Below, one piece after another: positions 1 to 8,721 of a DNA stretch of 64,000 nt. Location of the stretch: the NCBI GenBank assembly GCA_032718475.1, contig JAUCBJ010005741.1, positions 62,001 through 126,000 of the forward strand. The letters run 5' to 3'. Made by a program: the position numbers and the translations under genes. The notes under the pieces were generated by a model. The model was not told the DNA's origin, ran no database searches, and saw nothing but the letters and a program-made list of their open reading frames with translations. This DNA is from Nemertoderma westbladi (Eukaryota > Xenacoelomorpha > Nemertodermatida > Nemertodermatidae). Every line of letters starts with the position of its first letter. Position 1 is the first letter of the stretch.

Positions 1-460
1 TTCGAGCCATATTATTCACAATATAGCACCCAAACCTCAGAACATCAGTTGAGCCTAATATGAGTCATAACAACATCTTTGCGGTATAGCATGATGGATT
101 ATGCTATACATAGCACAATGTAGCTTATTGGCTATATACATACTAGTCTATCAACATCAGACCACTATAATTTCCGTTAACCCTATTAAACCCGGGGGGG
201 TGGGGTCAATATGACCCCCCCCCCAGTGGTTTTTTTATTATAATTCTGAAACAAACGCAGTTGGGAATCTGAAATTTTATGACTTTTCCTAAAAATCTAT
301 TGTCTTCCTAGTAGTGAAAACCGTTTTCAAAAATATTGGGTAGTTTTCGAGTTATAGCACCATTTTTTAACCCTACTTTTGGCACTTTTTTTGAGACGTT
401 TTTTGAAAATTACAGTTCATTAAATATGATTTGTAACATCTCTATTTTTGATTTACACCG
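1..460. other. AT-rich non-coding stretch with a G/C-run hairpin
   Basis: No convincing gene is visible. Around 191-225 a run of G is followed by GGGGTCA-ATA-TGACCCC and a run of C, which can fold into a short hairpin. The rest is A/T-rich single-copy-looking sequence leading into the 163-bp repeats. Confidence 0.5.
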
Positions 461-462
461 GT

Positions 463-1240
463 TTTTTGGTGTTAGCAATTGGATGGAATTCATATAAATT
501 GATTTAGAAATTTCAAACTTGTTTTTTTCAGCGGGTGCCAAATTTTGGTGCCAGCACCAAATTTTGAAATATGTCAATTTTGTAAATTGATTGTTTGAAA
601 CTTGTTTTTTACGCAATTGGGGTTTTTTGGGGTTCTGGTTTCGATGAAATATATACGAGTTGCACCAAGCGTATCAAACTTGTATTTTTCGTTGCTGTGT
701 GCAAATTTTGGTGCTAGCACGAAATTTTGAAAATCCATTCAATAGATAAAATTGCTTGTGACAATTTATTTCTTGCATTTTAGAGGTTTATGGGTGTTCT
801 GAATTCAATGGAATATATAATTATCGAACTAGACATCTCAAACTTGTATTTTTCGGAAGTGGGTGCAAAATCTGGTGCTAGCACCAAATTTTGAAAACCA
901 TCAAATATATCAATTGATTGTGTCATCTTGTTTCTTGCGTTATACGGGTTTGTTAAGGTTCTGAATTCAATGGAATCAGTAAAAATTTCATAAGAGTTTT
1001 CAAACTTGTATTTTTCGCCGGTGGGTGAAAATTGTTGTGCCAGCACCAAATTTTGGAAAATGAGTAAATTGATCAGTAGATAGTATCATTTTGTTTCTTG
1101 CGTAATACGGGTTTATGAGAGTCCTGAATCCGATGGAATCAATAAAAACAGCAATGGACATCGCAAACTTGTACTTTTTGGTGATGGGTACGAAATTTGG
1201 TGCTAGCACCAAAATTTGCCAAATTACGCCGAAAAATACA
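463..1240. repeat. 163-bp tandem repeat, about 5 copies, each with a palindrome
   Basis: The word TTGGTGCTAGCACCAA or a close variant recurs near 545, 708, 873, 1036 and 1198, a spacing of 162-164 bp. Between the palindromes the sequence is also shared: TCAAACTTGTATTTTTCG on one side and TTTCTTGCGT..GGGTT on the other. The copies have diverged by roughly 15-30%. The short ORFs here on the minus strand are by-products of the repetition. Confidence 0.85.
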
Positions 1241-1661
1241 CGTAGCAATGATCTGGCATATTTGAAATGTATTCCATTAGAATCAGCGCCCTAGAAAACC
1301 TGAAAATGCGAATTTATAGCATCGTATAAGTGAATTAAAAATTTTGTGTTCTAACTGAAAAGTGCTGGTTACTTGTTTTTTTCATTTTTTTCCTAAGCAT
1401 AGAGGTCTAAACAGCCATTTATGGTAATCATATCATTTTTAAATATTTTCCAATGTATTTTGCGCCCCAGAAAACCTGTATTGAAAAACAATTAGCCGAA
1501 AAATGTAACTTTCAAATTTTGTGAAAATTGTGCACTATTGGTGCTGCAATATTACCACCCCAGTACATTTTGTAATTGTACATTTTGTAATTTAATGATG
1601 TAATTTACATGTAATTACAATGTACAGTATAATCCAATGTAAATTAATGTATAAAAGCTTC

Positions 1662-1861
1662 AATATTATTGTATCTATACAAGTGTACCCTAAGCACTAA
1701 TGTGTCCGGGATCCGGGTTTTATAGGGCTATAAAGTACAGCAGTACATAGGAGACAAGCAAATATTATTGTATCTACACAAGTGTACCCTAAGCACTAAT
1801 GCGTCCGGGATCCGGGTTTTATAGGGCTATAAAGTACAGCAGTACAGAGGAGACAAGCAAA
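1662..1861. repeat. 99-bp direct tandem duplication
   Basis: Two nearly identical units start at 1662 and 1761 with AATATTATTGTATCTA and end with GGAGACAAGCAA. They differ at only a few positions (for example TGTGTCC against TGCGTCC), so the duplication is young. The flanks 1241-1661 and 1862-2682 hold no gene that I can support. Confidence 0.85.
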
Positions 1862-2682
1862 TATGTATTTGAGGAACGTAAAAAAAGTTATACAAAAATG
1901 AATTTAGCTTTGGGGTATTTGTATTTTATACTAAAGGTGTACAGTAGGTCTGGTGGTCTTCGTCATATTTGAATATATTTTTATGATAAATTACTAGGGG
2001 AAACTAAATGTCAGTCCCGATAATTTACTTTGTGACTGTGCATACAGTACATGCATTGTACTACAACTTTTAAGAGCACAACAATCGTGTATGGTGGCAG
2101 TTTTGCATACGGCCGTACGCGTACAGAATGAGATCAGAAAAAGGACTGTATGCTATACTGTACAACTACGACCAGACACTATATGATCAGTACATATATA
2201 TCAGTTTCACAAACAACTACTGAACTTTTGAATTATGATACACCTTTAATCACCGGTACTCACCGCACAGTAAATGTATACTACTTCCACATTATAGAGT
2301 TAGGTACTGTAGGCCTACATACTTTCACTTTCTCAACAGTTACTGTACGCTATTTACCTTTAGTTCTGTAGGCCTACATAAAAGTTACTTTCTTTACCGT
2401 TTGTTATGTACATAATGTTACTATCTTTTCCTACCAAATATTCCCTGGGCGGTAGAGCAAGTTGCTTTTATTGATATTATTTGACCTATGTGTCATTTTT
2501 GACACATCCGGCCTTTCGGATAGATCTTTTTACAGAACACAAGCGAACACAGTAGAACACAACCGAAGACACTCAAAAAACTGCCGAACACAATCGAACG
2601 CAGTCGAAAATTGAAAGAGCACAAAAAAATAACACTGGGTACCAAGTTTTAGATAAAGTTAGCCACGCGTTGCTTTCCTATA

Positions 2683-3222
2683 AAAAATTCCCGATATTAT
2701 TGATTAGAATTGTCGCGAAATTAAATACCGGTATTCATTTCGTATCAGATCAGGCCTAGCCTAAGCCGACCACTAATAATTTAACATAGTAGTAGGCTGA
2801 AGTTAAGTGTGGTTAGCACCGGGACAGAGATCCCTACCGGTACCGGTACCTGCCAGGGTAGGTACCTAACCGGGACCCAGCTCTTTATATTCCAGTACAG
2901 CAGTAGGCAGGTAGGTACCGGTACCTATGTTGTACCGTGTTGTACTGTACCGTACGTCATGTACAGTACGTACTGTAACGGGCCTAACTTCCTAATTCAT
3001 AACCTCAGCAATCAGTCCCAGACCAAGCTATTCCAGTACACATGCAAACAGGCCTATCAGTTAACCCGCTATTACTATATATGTGACAGGTACGGTACCC
3101 GGTAGGCTTCCTACATAGTTTGTTATACAGTACAGCAGTACACAACAAATGATAGGCCTACCTGATAAGAAATGAATATTTAATTTCGCGACAATTTTAT
3201 TTAATAATTTCGGGAATTTCCG
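2683..3222. repeat. Inverted-repeat (foldback/MITE-like) element
   Basis: The arm 2683-2755 (with AATTGTCGCGAAATTAAATA) is matched in inverted orientation by 3150-3222. Similarity is about 85% over 70 bp, with a small CCGGT indel. The 395-bp interior is rich in GGTACC and GTACAG words and encodes nothing recognisable. No clear target duplication was found, so the outer limits are uncertain. Confidence 0.6.
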
Positions 3223-3527
3223 AAAATATGGACCCTCATGATTACATTGTAGCTTGTGAGGTACGGTCAAAGTCTGATTTGTGTAAAAAATGACACACTG
3301 GCCTTTCTAATGTTAACATTTCCCATTGACGCCGACTCAGAAAATTATACATCCCAGTATCAGAGGGAAAAATAATGTTTAGTTTTGGTGTAATATATCA
3401 TTACTAATAAATTTACCGCTGCTCTAAATAGCCGTGTGTATACTGGTATAGGTTAATGTTAACATTATTAAATATAATACATGTTCTACAGCTACACTAA
3501 TAACTCAATGCCCCTCCACCTTAAGTT
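3223..3527. other. Unassigned spacer
   Basis: A/T-rich sequence between the foldback and the polyadenylation signal of the neighbouring minus-strand gene. I see no ORF, repeat or motif worth naming. Confidence 0.4.
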
Positions 3528-3533
3528 TTTATT
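3528..3533 (-). terminator. Candidate polyadenylation signal AATAAA
   Basis: TTTATT on the plus strand reads AATAAA on the minus strand, 67 nt after the stop codon of the small secreted-peptide gene. The spacing suits a short 3' UTR. Confidence 0.5.
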
Positions 3534-3599
3534 TTGAAGACACTTCATCAAATGCGGAAAATACCAATCAACTCACAACCGCATTGTTGGAGATGATAA

Positions 3600-3659
3600 T
3601 CAGCTATCCGGTGTTGGTGGCGTTGGCGGTGGTGGTGGCGGTGGTGGTGGCGGTTTGTC
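3600..3659 (-). CDS. Exon 2 of a small secreted proline-tail peptide
   Basis: On the minus strand a pyrimidine-rich acceptor (TTTTGTTTTCAG) ends at 3660. The following 60 nt, in phase 0, encode Asp-Lys, an unbroken run of ten prolines, Thr-Pro-Pro-Thr-Pro-Asp-Ser and a TGA stop at 3602-3600. It joins exon 1 (5058-4894) without shifting frame, giving a 74-residue product. The polyproline run comes from CCA/CCG codons, so it may vary in length between individuals. I do not recognise a family. The splice junctions are inferred from consensus only. Confidence 0.65.
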   Translation of the reverse strand, partial: DKPPPPPPPPPPTPPTPDS

Positions 3660-4893
3660 CTGAAAACAAAATGCATTGTATTGTAAATGTATTAATTAAT
3701 ACAGTTCCACAACAGTGAGGTTCATAAGATACAGCATAGGAATTAGGCTCGTTTCAGTAACCTGGGTACAGGAAGATAAACAGTGAGGTTCATAGGATAC
3801 ATTGTAGGAATTAGGCCCGTTTTAGTAACCGGGGTACAGGAAGATAAACAGTGAGGTTCTTAGGATACATCATAGGAATTAGGCGCGTTTCAGTAACCGC
3901 GGTACAGGAAGATAAATAATGAGGTTCATAGGATACAGTATAGGAATTAGGCTCGTTTCAGTAACCGGGGTACAGGAAGATAAACAGTGAGGTTCATAGG
4001 ATACAGTGTAGGAATTAGGCTCGTTTCAGTAACCAGGGTACAGGAAGATAAACAGTGAGGTTCATAGGACACAGCATAGGAATTAGGCCTGTTTCAGTAA
4101 ACGCGGTACAGGAAGATAACAGTGAGGTTCATACGATACAGTGTAGGAATTAGGCTCGTTTCAGTAACCAGGATACAGGAAGATAGACAGTGAGGTTCAT
4201 AGGATACATCATAGGAATTAGGCTCGTTTCAGTTACCAGGGTACAGGAAGATAAACAGTGAGGTTCATAGGATACAGCGTAGGAATTAGGCTCGTTTCAG
4301 TAACCCGGGTACAGGAAGATAAACAGTGAGGTTCATAGGATACAGCATAGGATTTAGGCCCATTTCAGTAACCGCGGTACAGGAAGATAAACAGTGAGGT
4401 TCATAGGATACAGCATAGGAATTAGGCCCGTTTCAGTAACCGGGGTACAGGAAGATAAACAGCGAGGTTCATAGGATACAGCATATGAATTAGGCTCATT
4501 TCAGTAACCGGGGTACAGGAAGATAAACAGTGAGGTTCATAGGATACAGCATAGGAATTAGGCCCATTTCAGTAACCAGGGTACAGGAAGATAAACAGTG
4601 AGGTTCATAGGATACAGTGTAGGAATTACGCCCGTTTCAGTAACCGGGGTACAGGAAGATAAACAGTGAGGTTCATAGGATACATCATAGGAATTAGGCC
4701 CATTTCAGTAACCGGGGTACAGGAAGATAAACAGTGAGGTTCATAGGATACAGCATAGGAATTAGGCCCATTTCAGTAGCCACGGTACAGGAAGATAAAC
4801 TGTGAGGTTCATAGGATACAGCATAGGAATTAGGCATGTAGTAATATTATGAGGCCTACTTAATGACTTTTGAAAAAAGGTGTTAATACTTAC
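3660..4893 (-). other. Intron of the small secreted-peptide gene
   Basis: GT-AG intron of 1,234 bp on the minus strand: donor AAT|GTAAGT at 4893 and acceptor TTTTCAG at 3660. About 1.1 kb of it is the 68-bp tandem array. Confidence 0.6.
3713..4840. repeat. 68-bp tandem array, about 16.5 copies
   Basis: The unit begins CAGTGAGGTTCATAGGATAC and continues through GAATTAGGCTCGTTTCAGTAACC to GGTACAGGAAGATAAA. Copies start at 3713, 3781, 3849 and so on, every 68 bp. Variation concentrates at AG(C/T)(A/G)TAGG and at the CG/CC bases before GGTACAGG. The array lies inside the intron of the small secreted-peptide gene. Confidence 0.95.
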
Positions 4894-5058
4894 ATTGACA
4901 GTGACAGACCACGATGTGGTAGAAGCCTGGGGGCCGGATAGGTTAGGATTAAAATACCTTCGTTCTATGTTGAGGTATTTGCTACGTATTGGTAGATTCT
5001 GGTCGCTATTGGCAGTAAGGGCCAGTGTAACTAACAACAATAGCATAAAACAATTCAT
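4894..5058 (-). CDS. Exon 1 of a small secreted proline-tail peptide
   Basis: The ATG at 5058 opens 55 codons that end exactly at a strong donor (AAT|GTAAGT, donor bases at 4893-4888). The first 16-18 residues (MNCF, then a Leu-rich core, then TANS) look like a cleavable signal peptide. The mature part is short and basic-polar (IERRYF, NPNLSGPQ, SWSVTVN). With exon 2 the predicted product is 74 residues with a proline-rich C-terminus, which suggests a secreted peptide or small extracellular protein. No homologue is recognised. Without splicing, the frame would continue into the repeat array, which argues for the splice. Confidence 0.65.
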
Positions 5059-5740
5059 ATTAATTAATTTGTAGATTGAATTAAAGTACAGCTAATAAAG
5101 GGTTATACCCAGAATAATATTGTCAGTGTGTTAACGACTTACACGTTATCCCTATAATTTTACACGTTATCCCTATAATTAAGAAATATCGCAAATAATA
5201 CCACACATTAGATACAGTATGACAAGATATTTAGACACATAAAAAGTTTCATATGCAGTTTTTTTATCAGCAGTCGCTGCGGAATGTTGCCATTCTGAAT
5301 TATAATTACATTTTATGCGATTATTCAATTATTAATTATAACTCTCATTATTTCTCACAAGTTTATTAGAAAGTCAATAATTCTACTTTCCAAAAACTTA
5401 GCCGTTTATCAAAGAAACAAATTGGGCTTCACAATCCGTCAATCAAATATAATTAACCTTTGTAGTAGTTTTGAGTTTTAAGTAGCAAATTTAACAAAAT
5501 AATTATTTACATTACGTTCAAATCGGATTCATTAAAAACTAATGTAACTTGTAAAACTAATGATTTTCAGATAGGTCCAGTGTGAATTCAACATCCATAA
5601 TATAGTACCACAGCGCACAAAGTTCAAATAGAATACCTGTAATATAAATTACAGGTAGGCCCGACTGGTAACTGGTACTCTGAACACATAACCTTGGCAA
5701 CCAGTAAACCCTTCTACGAGACCACACCGAGTTGTAAACA
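5059..5740. other. AT-rich upstream region
   Basis: This holds the presumed promoter side of the minus-strand peptide gene; no definite TATA box was identified. A 22-bp direct duplication containing ACACGTTATCCCTATAATT lies at 5140-5182. The rest is low-complexity A/T-rich sequence leading to the 27-bp array. Confidence 0.4.
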
Positions 5741-6210
5741 CTGTGGTAACCTGTGTGCTGACCGCTTCCATGGTAACCTATGTGCTGACCGCTACCATGG
5801 TAACCTGTGTGCTGACCGCTACCACGGTGACCTGTGTGCTGACCGCTACCATGGTAACCTGTGTGCTGACCGTTACCATAGTAACCTGTGTGCGACTGGT
5901 AACCCGTGTGCCGACCGCTACCACGGTAACCTGTGTACCGACCGCTACCACGGTAACCTGTGTGCCGACCCACGGTAACCTGTGTGCCGACCGCAACCAC
6001 GGTAACCTGAGTGCCAACCGCTACCATGATAACCCATGTGCCGACCCAGGGTAACCTGTGTGCCGACTGCTACCACGGTAACCCGTGTGTCGACCGGCGG
6101 TAACCTGTGTGCCAACCGCAACCACGGTAACCCGTGTACCGACCGCTACCACGGTAACCTGTGTGCCGACCCATGGTAACCTGTGTGCCGACCGCTACCA
6201 CGGTAACCTG
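5741..6210. repeat. 27-bp minisatellite, left part
   Basis: The unit TGTGTGCCGACCGCTACCAC plus GGTAACC (27 bp) is repeated about 17 times with point variants and a few shortened units. GGTAACC is itself a palindrome. Because 27 is divisible by three, both strands show open frames (plus-strand 9-residue period with CADRYHGNL). These are not taken as genes. The array is cut at 6210 by the LTR retrotransposon and continues at 24634. Confidence 0.95.
6206..6210. repeat. Target-site duplication, left copy (ACCTG)
   Basis: ACCTG directly precedes the 5' LTR and recurs at 24634-24638 directly after the 3' LTR. Five bases is within the usual range for BEL/Pao elements. Joining the flanks restores a normal minisatellite unit. 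Confidence 0.9.
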
Positions 6211-6487
6211 TGTAAAGGCTTTTGCGTAATTAGCCGGTTATTTTTCCCGTAAAGTACTCTGTAGTTGGTTTACCAGGCATAAAAGGCCGTGTCCTTACTG
6301 TATTGTTGTTTTAGAGGACATAAAAGTAATTTCTTCTGTATGTGTACTTTAGCGGACATAATCCGCAATTTTATGACGCAATAAGCCGGATCCTCTTGAA
6401 ACAGTGTAGATACCATGACGATGGCTAACAGCTGATATTGCCACGTAGAACATCTCTTTGTTCTTTGTTCTCTCTTTGTCCGGTCGA

Positions 6488-6530
6488 CCAATCAGAGCGT
6501 TTTTTGCCTCTGTGTTGGAGATGGTATATA
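6488..6530 (+). promoter_or_regulatory. LTR promoter: CCAAT box and TATA box
   Basis: CCAAT at 6488-6492 is followed 32 bp later by TATATA at 6525-6530, and AGTCAGTATG, a possible initiator, lies near 6546. The same sites occur in the 3' LTR at 23770 and 23807. The arrangement fits an RNA polymerase II promoter in U3. The exact start site is not known. Confidence 0.55.
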
Positions 6531-6640
6531 GAAACTAGGGAAGTGAGTCAGTATGTGATTTTTGTCCACAGCCTACAACACCGGCGTGGAACCTCCGTGT
6601 TTCAGTCTTTAGCATCAACATTAGTAGGCTTAATTATAGA

Positions 6641-6655
6641 ACGTATATCCGTTAT
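6641..6655 (+). promoter_or_regulatory. LTR segment complementary to the primer-binding position
   Basis: ACGTATATCCGTTAT is the exact reverse complement of the first 15 bases after the 5' LTR (7352-7366). Annealed, its 3' end (6655) would sit against base 7352, directly next to the LTR, where a reverse-transcription primer should lie. A fragment of the element's own RNA could therefore serve as primer. This is inferred from complementarity alone. Confidence 0.6.
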
Positions 6656-7351
6656 CTCAGTCACTCATAATTATTCATACCTTAACATTACTGCTTTTGC
6701 TGTCAGTTATTCATTATATTTGTTGATGGAATATTATATTCGGAATACTGATAAACAATCAGACACCCCAATCTTCTTGATATACTAAAGGTTAGATAGA
6801 CCGGATACATATAACGATTGCGACTTACATTAAGTGGTTTGAAGTGAATCTAATGCTATTTTATAGGCCCTACACGTATTGTCTGTTGTTCTCCTTATAT
6901 GTGACTAAAATTAGTGAAGGTCGGCAGATTAGTGTGCAGCATTGTGCAGTATTGTGTATGATTGTGATTGATAACGAAGCATCTCCTAAAGAATGCGCCA
7001 TATACGTGAATCTATAGCCATCCTGTTGTGTCTGGTTTAAGTCATAACTCTGTTTATATATTTAAAGCGCCACGTCCTAAAGGAACTGTTAATATTTCCC
7101 GAAAGTGAATAATATTTGTCAGAGATTATATATACTAAGATCAGTCGAATAATACAGTAGGCCTATCCCGCAATACGATTAGGCTTCCGAATCCAGTCTC
7201 CCGGGTATATCCAGCGGGTGAATGATCGCGCATAGACTGGTTTCGGCTAATGTAGTGTATCAAATATTTGTCGTAGGCTAAAGACTATCTATTATCTAGA
7301 AGACATCCTAATTTGGCAGGTTAAACTGCTAAAGGTCTGAAAGCGCGAACA

Positions 7352-7366
7352 ATAACGGATATACGT
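7352..7366 (+). promoter_or_regulatory. Primer-binding position, non-tRNA type
   Basis: The first bases after the 5' LTR are ATAACGGATATACGT, not the TGG start expected for pairing with a tRNA CCA end. They pair perfectly with 6641-6655 in the LTR. A second partial copy (ATAACGGATA) occurs at 7419-7428 within an imperfect duplication of about 48 bp. Confidence 0.6.
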
Positions 7367-8718
7367 CTAATTGCAGGGTAGGCAATAAATACAGTTTAAT
7401 ATTGTTCTGGTAAGAACAATAACGGATACTGCTTCTGTATTGCAGTAGGCAATAAAGCTGAAGTACCGGCAACCGGTACCCAGTAGGCCTGACTACCTAA
7501 CCACCCGGACCGGTACCTACAGCAGTACAGGTACAGCAGTATTATTCGATTTTGATAATTATATACCAGTAGGCCTTAATAATTAATCGGGGACTGCAGC
7601 CCTGGTTTTTTATTGAGATTTTACTTATTTCTGTCAGTTTTATTTACTTGTAGGTTAATATTGAGCAGAAGGCGTGTAAGCCTGCTCAGATTGTACAGAT
7701 AATTTGTAGGCTGGACTGTTGTCTGACTGTTGTTAAGTCTGAACGGATTGCAGTGTGTGTAGAGCATCTGTCCGATAAAGTGCTAGTTAGGAACGTAGGG
7801 GCTTCAAGTGCTGTGAGGTAAACCCCCTTTGAAAGAATAAGTCGTACTACTAGGTTAGAACGCATACTAACTAATCATTTCGGAGTCTGCATATACTGTA
7901 GTTTATTTAGGCTTGATAGTAGTCTGCCATCGTTTGGTCTGTACTTTGTTTGTGTAGTCTGTACAGGTAGCGTATAATTCTTATTTAGATAATTCGTAGG
8001 CTGGATAGTTGTCTGGCTGTTGTTAGGTCTGAGGAAATTTCGGTGTGTGTAGAGTGTATGTCCGATAAAGTGCCAGTTGGGAACGTAGTTTGTTTAGGCT
8101 TGATAGTAGTCTGTCAGTATTTGGTCTGGATTTTGTTTGAGTAGTCTGTACACGCGTAGCGTAATATTTATTATTCAGAGTTTATGCGATTATTCGCAAC
8201 ATTCATTCCCCAAGTTTATTCCTGCAGTAATTGTGCTTGTTATACATACCGTTACAGTTAAACTAACCCCGGTACTACATCAGGGCTGCTCGGCGTAGGT
8301 AAAGACTGGAGATTTTGTGCTTTGGTCACTCCGGCAGATACCATGGTTCTTTTAGCTGTTCAAGTATTTCTAACTACTGATTATTTGTTATATAAGTACT
8401 TGTACCTAATTTAGGGTTTAGTGTACAGTGCTTTCCGAAGGTGATTAGTGTGTAGGCAGTATATTTGTGTTGTAAAGTGGTTAATAGGCACGTTGGTTCT
8501 GGTAGACCGCGGTAATTAACTTCTAGGTAGGAACACTCCGTGATACATAACGTAGTACTTATAGCGATACGGCTATAAGTCGTCAGACGGTGGTATTTTT
8601 CTATCTGGACAACGCAGTATATTTACTACTACTTATTATTTTCAAATACCGTAGTACCCTGTCCGTTGTAATAACCAGATATTCTAACCCTTTGTTAGGC
8701 TGGTTAGTAGACTTCTTG
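7367..8718 (+). other. BEL/Pao element: long untranslated leader
   Basis: About 1.35 kb lies between the primer-binding position and gag, with no long ORF. A ~290-bp segment is duplicated: GTAGGCTGGAC..GTCCGATAAAGTGC from 7698 recurs from 7987, and TAGGCTTGATAGTAGTCTG occurs at both 7908 and 8096. Leader length is unusual for the group and could hold packaging or splicing signals. Confidence 0.6.
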
Positions 8719-8721
8719 TAA

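Larger units (their letters stand above)
6211..7351 (+). repeat. 5' LTR of the BEL/Pao element
   Basis: It starts TGTAAAGGC and ends GCGCGAACA, and matches 23493-24633 over its whole 1,141 bp. The observed differences fall near offsets 55, 186, 211, 586, 665, 755, 814 and 1,104. It contains a CCAAT box and a TATATA box, and the 15-mer complementary to the primer-binding position. The 116-codon ORF inside it does not begin with ATG and is treated as chance. Confidence 0.97.

Noticed and set aside
2150-3105. Small plus-strand ORFs near the foldback element
   Set aside because: Composition is Thr/Tyr-rich from GTAC/GGTACC repeats, with no domain features or splice context.
5140-5182. Homing-endonuclease-like sequence (TAGGGATAAC on the minus strand, twice)
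   Set aside because: It shares only the first ten bases with the I-SceI site; a short tandem duplication explains the two copies.
6438-6788. 116-codon ORF conserved in both LTRs
   Set aside because: It lies over the promoter, starts without ATG, and its conservation is explained by the overall 99.3% identity of the LTRs.
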